From: an uncultured Gammaproteobacteria bacterium
Lineage (GTDB): Bacteria; Pseudomonadota; Gammaproteobacteria; Eutrophobiales; Eutrophobiaceae
Length of the DNA: 64,000 nucleotides
Reading direction: 5' to 3'
Assembly (NCBI GenBank): GCA_943788815.1
Contig: CALSRS010000002.1
Coordinates: 59,062 to 123,061 of the forward strand
Shown piece by piece: positions 1-8,872 of the stretch. The notes under the pieces were generated by a model, which was not told where the DNA came from, did no database searches, and saw only the letters and a program-made list of their open reading frames with translations. The translations under genes and the position numbers were made by a program. Each line of letters begins with the position of its first letter. The first letter of the stretch is position 1.

Positions 1-1026
1 GCCGTCTGTCGTTGTCACCGATGTTAATGTGATCGTGTCGGTTTCATCAATCACGATATCGCCGGATGTGGTCGTGGACGCGACTAAGTTTGTTGCTGAA
101 GTCTCAATGTCCTGATCGGCTGTTGATGAGCCGATGCCGGTATTAGAAGTAAGAGTAACTGTGCCACCAAAAATATCGACGGTGTTATCCGCACCATTAT
201 CAATAATCGCACCGCCAGTAGTATTGGTAGTAGTGAGATCAACATTACCAAGTGTTGATACCAGTCCCACATTTAAATTGTTAGCTGTCTGAGTGACAAC
301 CACATTACCAGCACCGCCTGTGGCAATGGTATAAACCGTATTCGATGTGCCCGCGTCTGTAACATTAATATTGTTGGCACCAGTCCCCGTGATCGTCAGC
401 GCGTTGACATCGATACCCAAAGTCAGGGCCGTGTTATTACCATCCGTATTGTCGATACCAACCGTGCCATTCGATGTCAGAGTCAATGTCCCGGCACTAG
501 TAAAGGCATTGGCATCGGAGTTATCTGTAATAAAACTACCTGTAACAAGTTTTAAATCATTGGCACCATAAGTCGTTGCACGATCCAGTAGTATCCGACC
601 TGAAGCACCGTTACCAATTGTTAGTGTGCCAGTACTGCTAAGTGAATCCATCTCTACATCATTTAGTTCTAACGCAGATACTGCAGTTACTGCATCATTA
701 CCAAGTCCAATCGTACCGCCATTCGAGGTTATAGTCAGAGTCCCGCCGGAAACGATTTGATCTTGATTGCCAGCATCATTAGTCTCAATGACGATGTCAG
801 CCGCATTGATCGATATATTGCCAGTGCCGATCGTGGTCAACAGGGCTATCTCGGTCGTACCCTCATCCTGTAAAGTCAAAGTCCCTGCACCGGCATCAAT
901 ATTCAGATTACCCGTTGAGTCCGTTTGAATAGTTACATTATGAGCGCCTCCGGTTGTTGTATCCACATCAATACCAACACCGGTCAGGTTAATATTAAAA
1001 GCACCTGTATTATTGATATTTTGCTG
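1..1026. repeat. Long direct repeat, copy A (left-truncated by window)
   Basis: Matches 1459-2484 at an offset of 1458 bp (486 codons); divergence begins at 1027/2485. Independent support: ORFs 84..272 and 1542..1730, and 347..571 and 1805..2029, translate identically. Confidence 0.95.
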
Positions 1027-4000
1027 TACTGTCAGAAGTCCACCCGCATCCACATCAATGGCGCCGTCTGTGGTAGTCACGGAAGTTAAGGTAATGGCAT
1101 CGGTCTCATTCAAACCAATATCGCCCGCCGCACTGGTGTTGGCCGTGATGCTGTCTACTGCCGTGTCAATCTGAACTACTGTGCCACCTGTGCCACCAAT
1201 GGCGCCGCCAGCATCCAAATCCGTACTCACGGCACTAATATCCACATTGTCCGCATTATCATCGTCCACAATGGCGCCGGCTGCATTAATAATTGCCGCA
1301 TTGTCCGCCGTCACCGTACCTGCAAAGGTCGCACCGTCACCAAAGGTAATGTTGCCTGAGGAAGTTGTGATGGTTACGTCGTGGGTCTCGTCATTACCCG
1401 TATCAGCCGAAGTGACTGTTTGAATAATCACCGCACCACCCGCATCCACATCAATGGCGCCGTCTGTCGTTGTCACCGATGTTAATGTGATCGTGTCGGT
1501 TTCATCAATCACGATATCGCCGGATGTGGTCGTGGACGCGACTAAGTTTGTTGCTGAAGTCTCAATGTCCTGATCGGCTGTTGATGAGCCGATGCCGGTA
1601 TTAGAAGTAAGAGTAACTGTGCCACCAAAAATATCGACGGTGTTATCCGCACCATTATCAATAATCGCACCGCCAGTAGTATTGGTAGTAGTGAGATCAA
1701 CATTACCAAGTGTTGATACCAGTCCCACATTTAAATTGTTAGCTGTCTGAGTGACAACCACATTACCAGCACCGCCTGTGGCAATGGTATAAACCGTATT
1801 CGATGTGCCCGCGTCTGTAACATTAATATTGTTGGCACCAGTCCCCGTGATCGTCAGCGCGTTGACATCGATACCCAAAGTCAGGGCCGTGTTATTACCA
1901 TCCGTATTGTCGATACCAACCGTGCCATTCGATGTCAGAGTCAATGTCCCGGCACTAGTAAAGGCATTGGCATCGGAGTTATCTGTAATAAAACTACCTG
2001 TAACAAGTTTTAAATCATTGGCACCATAAGTCGTTGCACGATCCAGTAGTATCCGACCTGAAGCACCGTTACCAATTGTTAGTGTGCCAGTACTGCTAAG
2101 TGAATCCATCTCTACATCATTTAGTTCTAACGCAGATACTGCAGTTACTGCATCATTACCAAGTCCAATCGTACCGCCATTCGAGGTTATAGTCAGAGTC
2201 CCGCCGGAAACGATTTGATCTTGATTGCCAGCATCATTAGTCTCAATGACGATGTCAGCCGCATTGATCGATATATTGCCAGTGCCGATCGTGGTCAACA
2301 GGGCTATCTCGGTCGTACCCTCATCCTGTAAAGTCAAAGTCCCTGCACCGGCATCAATATTCAGATTACCCGTTGAGTCCGTTTGAATAGTTACATTATG
2401 AGCGCCTCCGGTTGTTGTATCCACATCAATACCAACACCGGTCAGGTTAATATTAAAAGCACCTGTATTATTGATATTTTGCTGGACTGACAACGCACCT
2501 GCTGTCGATATATCAATCTGTGCACCACCAGTAACAACTCCGTTTATCCCGTCTACCGATCCAATGGTCATGCCGTCAACACCATCTTTGATCGTTACGG
2601 CAGAGGCGGTAGCACCCGTCGTCACCGCCACCGTATTAAAATCGTGGGAGACGGTCCCAAGGTTGACCGCACCACCAGCACGCACGACAAGATCACCCGT
2701 GCTCGTTCCCATATTCAATGCCGCTGCAGTTGCTGTAACCGTACTACTTGTCTCAATTTCCAGGCGCGTATCACCGACTGTAGACCCCGGTGTCCATGCA
2801 CCTGTTAAAGTGACTGCCGCGTTTGTTGAACTATCACCAATGCGCAGAATATCTGCTGCAATCGCATTCAATTCGGCTGCTGATAATTCAAGTCCGCCGC
2901 CCGACCCACCGAGGTTAATTGCTGTGCTGCCCGTTTTCGCTTTCAGTAATACTTCTGCATCAGCCATGGCTGCCGTCACCGTCCCGGAGAGATCCATATC
3001 ATTAGCGATCAAATCAATCGCTGAACCTGCCCCAACAGAAGTTTCTACATCAGCACCACTTGCTATGGTTAATGTACCAAATGCATCTAATCTGATTTTA
3101 CCTGTCGCATAAACGTCATTCGCGGTACCAGCAATATCGATGATGGTAATATTGCCGGCAGAATTCTCCAGCTCTAATGCGTCTGATGATTGAAGACCAT
3201 TAGTTGTCACAGATCCGGTGGTAAGACTGGTAACACTGATATTACCAGTATTGATATTCCCAACAAAAACACCACCGCTTGTTGTCGTTGCTGCGGCCAG
3301 ACCAAAAGTATTGTCGAATGTTCCTTTAACCGTGATTCTGCCTAATCCTGAAGTACCAACACCGGTTGCCGCAGACATATGCAGATTTCCATCTGCCATT
3401 AGAATTTCGTCACGAAAGCCTGTATCGCCGAGAGTAATGGCACCGACATTATTGGATGCTGAACCGCCAAGACCACTTAAATCAGCATCAGCAATGAGGC
3501 TGACATTAAACGTGCCGCCATCGGCATCAATCGCTGTTTCTACAAAATTGTCGCCAGTATCGCCCACAATAATATTATCCGCAGCACGAATAACGACATC
3601 ACCACCTGCAGTAATAGCAACACTCCCCCCACTTGCAATCTGAACATTGGAGCCTGCCTCAAGTAACTCATAGGTAAAGGCAGCGCCATTCACGTCCATA
3701 CTGGCCTGGTTGATCAACGTACTTGTTGAACTGAGACTATTTACATCAATGACATCAGCACCAGCTAAACCAATATCGACAGTGTCATCTGCATCTGCCA
3801 TACGTAGAGTGATAAGGTTAAACTGATCGGTTGAAACATCAATGTTCACTGTGTCAACGCTGCCAGTCTCATTGGCATATACTAGTAATGAACGATCACC
3901 GCCTGCGTCGCCCTCAATGTGTATCGCATTTGAAACAGAACCGATACTGTCCGCTATCAGCGTTACATTTCCAAATGCATCTATTTCAGTGTTAGCGGTC

Positions 4001-7000
4001 GAATTAACCGCAGAGATATTGTTTCCCGCGTTAATGCTTAGCGCGCCATCGACTATTTTAATGGCAAAGTCATCAAGAACGACATTACCGGAGGTAGCCG
4101 TTAAGGTTATTGCTCCACTCCCACTGGTAACCAGCATCTCTGCTGAATTACTCGCACCTGCTGAGACCATAATATTACCGGTTGTCGCAGTCAGATTAAT
4201 ATTGTTATTACTGGTTAAGCTATCCTGTCCACTGATGCTATCGACAGCAAAACCGTCGGCATCAACGTAAGTAATCGTATTGGTGACGTTTCCAGCAATA
4301 ACATCAATATTATTACTGGCCTGGGTCAAGGTCACAGCGCCCGAACCCAGTAATTCAAGACCGCCTGCTAGAATAGCCGCTGATTGTGTAACAGCACTGC
4401 CTCCGCTGCTCAGTGTTAAATCACCATTAACGCCATTTAAAGGGCTTATGTTCGTGTTAGTACCATCGGCTGCCAAACCACCCAGCGCTGTGATAGCTCC
4501 ACCAATCCCCAGGGTGTTATTACCACCTGCGGTGATTGATATATCACCTGAATCTCCACCATCAACGTCAATCGTGCCATCAGGCGTACCACTACCACCA
4601 GAAGCTGTAATCTCAACTACAGATATTGTTCCCGCGTTTGTACTAATAGTGACATTACCACCATCGCTTGCTGCACCATCGCTGACATTAGAATCAGCGC
4701 CGGTGGTTGTGATCGCAGCCAAAAGACTAATCGTCCCTGTGCTTGTCGTTGACAGATCAACATCCCCTGAAATGTCACCCGAATTCGCTGCCGCCGTCGT
4801 TGTAATCGTGCCGGGGGCTGTGCTGCTTATACCTCCTGCGCCCGCTGCGATGACAACATCACCAACTGTATCGCCGTTGGTCGAAATTGCGGCATTGATG
4901 TTTACCGCCTGTGCATCAAATATGTCGACGCTCTCAGTGTTCGTAATCGCACCACCAATCGTATAGGTGCCCATAGTAGCGCCCATGCCATTACTATAGC
5001 CATCTACCGTTAGAGCAAATCCTCCGCCATCAATGGTACCGGTTGTCAGCGACGTTGTTCCGGCTGCACCGTCAATACCAATGGTGGTATCCGCACTCAG
5101 GGTAATGGCACCACTCCAGGTGGTGCTAGAACCAGCATTCCCGACCAATGCACCAGTGCCACTAATACCGCTACCGCTCAGATCCAAAGTTTCTACACTC
5201 ACAGTGATGTCGCTGGATAATCTCACTGCTGCGCCATCTGCTACCGTTACGCCGCCAGCGGTATCACCAAAAGCCATATTATTCTGTGCATTTATTACGC
5301 CAGCGTTAATTGCAGTCGCGCCGGTGTAAGTATTCGTTCCACTCAAGGTTAAGGTGCCCAGACCACTCTTGGTTAAAGCTGTTAGAGTTCCATCAGCAAT
5401 AATTCCGCTTAAGGTTAAGTCACCATCACCACCGACGGTTGCGCCCGTGTCTAATGTAATTCCACCGGCATAGGAAGCCGTACCGGTTCCAGTCAACGCG
5501 CCTGCCAGCGTCAATGCTTCTACACCGACAGCCACCCCATTAATATCCAGAGTCGCAGCACTCGCCACACTCACACCACCGGCTGTCGTACCCAGACCGG
5601 TTTCATGACTGATTTGTAATACACCGTCATTTACTGTGGTCGCGCCCGTGTAGCTGTTCGCTCCACTTAAGTTTAAAGTACCACTGCCCGTTTTTGTCAG
5701 TGACAAAGTACCGGCATCATTTGTGAGCACCCCTGCAAATTCAGTGTTAGCAGCGCCTGCAATCGTCAGTGTTGCGGTACTCGCGCCGCTTGTTACCTTT
5801 ACTCCCGCCGTGCCTCCACCTGCTAGAGAACCAATAGTTTCACTATCATCCAGCAAAAATTGTGCAAAAGTAGTGTTGGCCATTACCACAGCACCGGAAT
5901 CGGAAATTGCATTGCCATTGGAAATTCGCAAGGCACCAGATTCGGTAATATTTGTTTGGCCAGTGTATGAGTTAGAACCGGTTAGGGTTAAAAAGCTACC
6001 TCCCTTCACGGTGACCGTACCCGTGCCGGTTGCAATACTGGAGTTGATGGTAACAGGGCCATATGCAGTAAGGTTCTGACCTGAACCTGTGACGTTTCCT
6101 GTGGAAATAACTAGTGTACCGCTAACTGATCCGATTGTTGCTGCACCCGTTAGATTAACCCCACCAGAAAGAGTATTTGTGCCGTTATCATTTTTAAGCG
6201 CCCCTCCATCGCTGATCCCTGTGCCCGTAATGTTAAGTAAATCGCCCGTACCGATAGTATTGAACTCAAGTGCTGCGCCGGTAGCTGTTACGGAAGTCGC
6301 CCCTGCTGTAGTTCCCAAAGTTCCCGTTCCCGTCAACCTGATCACACCGGCATTAATCGTTGTTGCACCGGAATAGCTATTTGCCACACTCAGGGTGACT
6401 TGACCCGAACCCTTTTTCGTCAAACCACCACCGACTCCGCTAATCGCCGTAGAAATTGTTGTAGTCCCTGTATTATCTAAAGTAAGAGTGTTGGCATTCA
6501 GATTAATCGTGGAACTGAAGGAATGGGATAACGCGGTTAAAGTAGGTGTTGCAGTATCTATATTGACCGCACCTGTGTAAGCCTGTGTAGCAGCAGTTGT
6601 CGTTACGTTGGCACCAATATTGATATTTGTTACCGCATTTGCACTAAATGTTCCACCGTTGGTATTGATCGCAGCATTGATGTCGACAATACCGCCGCCA
6701 TTGAGAGTACTGGCATCGAGCACCACATCAAGCACATGATCACCACCAGTCTCACCGGTTGCATCAATCTGCGCATCGATATAGATATCTTTAGCATTTA
6801 TCGTGAGCGATCTATCCGCCGCCAAATCCACTCCGCCAAAGTCCAGCGCATCGACCAAGACAATTTTGCCAGTGCCAGCCCCACTACCACCAGCGACTGC
6901 ATTAACGATCACGTCATTTGTAGTCAGCGCTGCCTCAAGCGTTGCTACTAACAAAAGAGAATTGTCCGTGGTTCCGTCCGGTGTAAAAGGATTACCACTT

Positions 7001-8715
7001 GAATCAGCACTGGTATCAGTACTGGCCCCCATATTACCACCAGCACCAGCATGCACCTGGGCGTTTCCTAAACTATCCGCAATAAAGACATCTGTCGGGT
7101 CAAGCAGTAATGTACCGATCTCACCGTTTTCTGCCGTGGTATTAACCGTTCCATTGAAATCAAGATAGCCCTTACCGGACACTTCAACAAAACCACCATC
7201 ACCAGATTCACTACCACCCTTAGCGGTGATGTCACCATAATAACGCGTGGTATTATCCGCCCATAAAATGACCTTACCGCCATCACCCTCTGATACAGCA
7301 TCTGCCTGTATTGATACCTCCTCACCAACGTAGATTACATCAGCATTTAGTATCTCAGGGTTAATACCCTGGAAGTCGCCACCGACTAAAACCGTTCCAC
7401 CACCGATCAAACCCGAGGCATCGATGGCAGAGAGATCTAACAGTCCAACCTTGTCACCAAGTATCTGAACTTCACCACCCCTACCTTCATCGGATGATGC
7501 AGTAATAACACTCTCACCACTGACGATAGTCGTATCAGTAGATTCGATTTCAATTGTCCCACCTGCCGTACTTCCTGATACATCTAATGTTGCGTTGTCC
7601 TGAACAGAAATTTCATTACTTCGGATCGCGATCAGTCCGCCTTTAGCATCGCGTGAATAGCCTGTGATAACACTGTTACCGGATATGGTGGTTTTGCCGG
7701 TCGCTTCTATTTGTACGGTTCCACCATCACTGTCTGTTCCCGAAACGTCTAAGGTGCCAGTGTTGATGAGTGAGTTACTTGCGCTGCCGGCAATCAATCG
7801 GATCTTGCCGCCAACATTTTCAATACTGCCCGCCTTGATGATGCCCTGGTTGTTGACTACATTGGTAAAAATATCTTTTGCCGCACTGCCTTGCAGTAAT
7901 ACTGCGCCACCTTCGGCAGTGATCTCACCAGTGTTGGAAACCGCTGCGTCAAGATCGTGTACGTTTTCTAAAACCGATTCATCTATCGCAAATTGAATCA
8001 GACCATCACCATCAAAATCCATGGTGACTTTTTTACCGGCAATGAGATTGACTGATCCGGCATTGGCGTAAATCAAACCTTCGTTACTGACGGCCTCACC
8101 TACCAGATTAATGGAACCACCAGTGGCAGCAGACATGATGCCCTGGTTGACCACCATACCGCCTTCACTGTCGAGGGGTATCTGAAAGTTGTAATTGCCA
8201 TTCATGAAGTCATCGACTTTCATGTCCATGGAGGCAGCGGTTAAGGCACCGACGTTTACGCTTGCCGTTGGACCAAAGAATACACCGTTAGGATTTAACA
8301 ATAAGACATGCCCATTGGCACGCAGGCTACCGAAGATTTGTGTGGGGTTTTGATCTATGATCCGATTTAAGGCTTGTGCAGAAGACGACGGTTGATTGAA
8401 CTGCACCAATTCGTTTTTGTTGATATTAAAATTTGACCAGTCGATGGCAACATTTGTTGAGTGTTGATTGATGACTGTCGTGTTGGCATCTGGTCGATTG
8501 ACATTGGCGTTACCGGCTGTGACATTCTCACCTGCAGGTCCGGCGAATGCAGTGGTACTTGAAAGCAATAGACTTGCAGGTACGACGGCTTGCCGAATGT
8601 AATGCGCAAGCGGTTTTAATTTAGGCGCAGGGAATTTAGGACGAGACTGCCCAGTAACCGGAATATGCTTTCCGGATTTTTTAAGTATCCTGCGTTGTAA
8701 CCGACTGCGACTCAT
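1..8715 (-). CDS. Giant filamentous-haemagglutinin-like two-partner-secretion exoprotein (TpsA), N-terminal part; C-terminus lies beyond the left edge
   Basis: Minus-strand ATG at 8715-8713 gives MSRSRLQRRILKKSGKHIPVTGQ...VVPASLLLSSTTAFAGPAGENVTAGNANVNRPDANTTVINQHSTNVAIDWSNFNINKNELVQFNQPSSSAQALNRIIDQNPTQIFGSLRANGHVLLLNPNGVFFGPTASVNVGAL, a classic TPS domain with an extended signal peptide. The frame (codon blocks 3k+1..3k+3) showed no stop in any line I checked and is open at position 1. The body has Gly/Thr/Asn/Asp-rich beta-helix repeats, including PATR-like LTKSGLGTLTLSGTNTYTGATAINAG. Confidence 0.93.
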   Translation of the reverse strand, partial: MSRSRLQRRILKKSGKHIPVTGQSRPKFPAPKLKPLAHYIRQAVVPASLLLSSTTAFAGPAGENVTAGNANVNRPDANTTVINQHSTNVAIDWSNFNINKNELVQFNQPSSSAQALNRIIDQNPTQIFGSLRANGHVLLLNPNGVFFGPTASVNVGALTAASMDMKVDDFMNGNYNFQIPLDSEGGMVVNQGIMSAATGGSINLVGEAVSNEGLIYANAGSVNLIAGKKVTMDFDGDGLIQFAIDESVLENVHDLDAAVSNTGEITAEGGAVLLQGSAAKDIFTNVVNNQGIIKAGSIENVGGKIRLIAGSASNSLINTGTLDVSGTDSDGGTVQIEATGKTTISGNSVITGYSRDAKGGLIAIRSNEISVQDNATLDVSGSTAGGTIEIESTDTTIVSGESVITASSDEGRGGEVQILGDKVGLLDLSAIDASGLIGGGTVLVGGDFQGINPEILNADVIYVGEEVSIQADAVSEGDGGKVILWADNTTRYYGDITAKGGSESGDGGFVEVSGKGYLDFNGTVNTTAENGEIGTLLLDPTDVFIADSLGNAQVHAGAGGNMGASTDTSADSSGNPFTPDGTTDNSLLLVATLEAALTTNDVIVNAVAGGSGAGTGKIVLVDALDFGGVDLAADRSLTINAKDIYIDAQIDATGETGGDHVLDVVLDASTLNGGGIVDINAAINTNGGTFSANAVTNINIGANVTTTAATQAYTGAVNIDTATPTLTALSHSFSSTINLNANTLTLDNTGTTTISTAISGVGGGLTKKGSGQVTLSVANSYSGATTINAGVIRLTGTGTLGTTAGATSVTATGAALEFNTIGTGDLLNITGTGISDGGALKNDNGTNTLSGGVNLTGAATIGSVSGTLVISTGNVTGSGQNLTAYGPVTINSSIATGTGTVTVKGGSFLTLTGSNSYTGQTNITESGALRISNGNAISDSGAVVMANTTFAQFLLDDSETIGSLAGGGTAGVKVTSGASTATLTIAGAANTEFAGVLTNDAGTLSLTKTGSGTLNLSGANSYTGATTVNDGVLQISHETGLGTTAGGVSVASAATLDINGVAVGVEALTLAGALTGTGTASYAGGITLDTGATVGGDGDLTLSGIIADGTLTALTKSGLGTLTLSGTNTYTGATAINAGVINAQNNMAFGDTAGGVTVADGAAVRLSSDITVSVETLDLSGSGISGTGALVGNAGSSTTWSGAITLSADTTIGIDGAAGTTSLTTGTIDGGGFALTVDGYSNGMGATMGTYTIGGAITNTESVDIFDAQAVNINAAISTNGDTVGDVVIAAGAGGISSTAPGTITTTAAANSGDISGDVDLSTTSTGTISLLAAITTTGADSNVSDGAASDGGNVTISTNAGTISVVEITASGGSGTPDGTIDVDGGDSGDISITAGGNNTLGIGGAITALGGLAADGTNTNISPLNGVNGDLTLSSGGSAVTQSAAILAGGLELLGSGAVTLTQASNNIDVIAGNVTNTITYVDADGFAVDSISGQDSLTSNNNINLTATTGNIMVSAGASNSAEMLVTSGSGAITLTATSGNVVLDDFAIKIVDGALSINAGNNISAVNSTANTEIDAFGNVTLIADSIGSVSNAIHIEGDAGGDRSLLVYANETGSVDTVNIDVSTDQFNLITLRMADADDTVDIGLAGADVIDVNSLSSTSTLINQASMDVNGAAFTYELLEAGSNVQIASGGSVAITAGGDVVIRAADNIIVGDTGDNFVETAIDADGGTFNVSLIADADLSGLGGSASNNVGAITLGDTGFRDEILMADGNLHMSAATGVGTSGLGRITVKGTFDNTFGLAAATTTSGGVFVGNINTGNISVTSLTTGSVTTNGLQSSDALELENSAGNITIIDIAGTANDVYATGKIRLDAFGTLTIASGADVETSVGAGSAIDLIANDMDLSGTVTAAMADAEVLLKAKTGSTAINLGGSGGGLELSAAELNAIAADILRIGDSSTNAAVTLTGAWTPGSTVGDTRLEIETSSTVTATAAALNMGTSTGDLVVRAGGAVNLGTVSHDFNTVAVTTGATASAVTIKDGVDGMTIGSVDGINGVVTGGAQIDISTAGALSVQQNINNTGAFNINLTGVGIDVDTTTGGAHNVTIQTDSTGNLNIDAGAGTLTLQDEGTTEIALLTTIGTGNISINAADIVIETNDAGNQDQIVSGGTLTITSNGGTIGLGNDAVTAVSALELNDVEMDSLSSTGTLTIGNGASGRILLDRATTYGANDLKLVTGSFITDNSDANAFTSAGTLTLTSNGTVGIDNTDGNNTALTLGIDVNALTITGTGANNINVTDAGTSNTVYTIATGGAGNVVVTQTANNLNVGLVSTLGNVDLTTTNTTGGAIIDNGADNTVDIFGGTVTLTSNTGIGSSTADQDIETSATNLVASTTTSGDIVIDETDTITLTSVTTTDGAIDVDAGGAVIIQTVTSADTGNDETHDVTITTSSGNITFGDGATFAGTVTADNAAIINAAGAIVDDDNADNVDISAVSTDLDAGGAIGGTGGTVVQIDTAVDSITANTSAAGDIGLNETDAITLTSVTTTDGAIDVDAGGLLTVQQNINNTGAFNINLTGVGIDVDTTTGGAHNVTIQTDSTGNLNIDAGAGTLTLQDEGTTEIALLTTIGTGNISINAADIVIETNDAGNQDQIVSGGTLTITSNGGTIGLGNDAVTAVSALELNDVEMDSLSSTGTLTIGNGASGRILLDRATTYGANDLKLVTGSFITDNSDANAFTSAGTLTLTSNGTVGIDNTDGNNTALTLGIDVNALTITGTGANNINVTDAGTSNTVYTIATGGAGNVVVTQTANNLNVGLVSTLGNVDLTTTNTTGGAIIDNGADNTVDIFGGTVTLTSNTGIGSSTADQDIETSATNLVASTTTSGDIVIDETDTITLTSVTTTDG
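1459..2484. repeat. Long direct repeat, copy B
   Basis: See copy A (1-1026); in frame within the TpsA coding sequence. Confidence 0.95.
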
Positions 8716-8872
8716 CGTTGGTAGTTAATTTTCCTTAATTTAACCTGTTCTTATTATCAGTTAATCTTACTCAAATCTGCCTACTGTCTCACATAATTTC
8801 TGCTGATATTGTCTCCAATTCACTACACGTATTTTCACCCTGTATTTATCGCTATTTTATTTCCACCTAGTG

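Noticed and set aside
1-2484. Possible CRISPR or satellite array
   Set aside because: Repeats are about 1.5 kb, in frame within a coding sequence, with no short repeat/unique spacer pattern.
347-7996. Many plus-strand ORFs opposite the adhesin (347..571, 1181..1423, 2471..3112, 3218..3643, 3842..4270, 4280..4966, 5033..5329, 5723..6079, 7664..7996, etc.)
   Set aside because: Low-complexity Val/Ala/Pro/Ser/Thr translations that are antisense shadows of a repetitive Gly/Thr/Ala-rich minus-strand gene; several are exact duplicates because of the 1,458-bp repeat.
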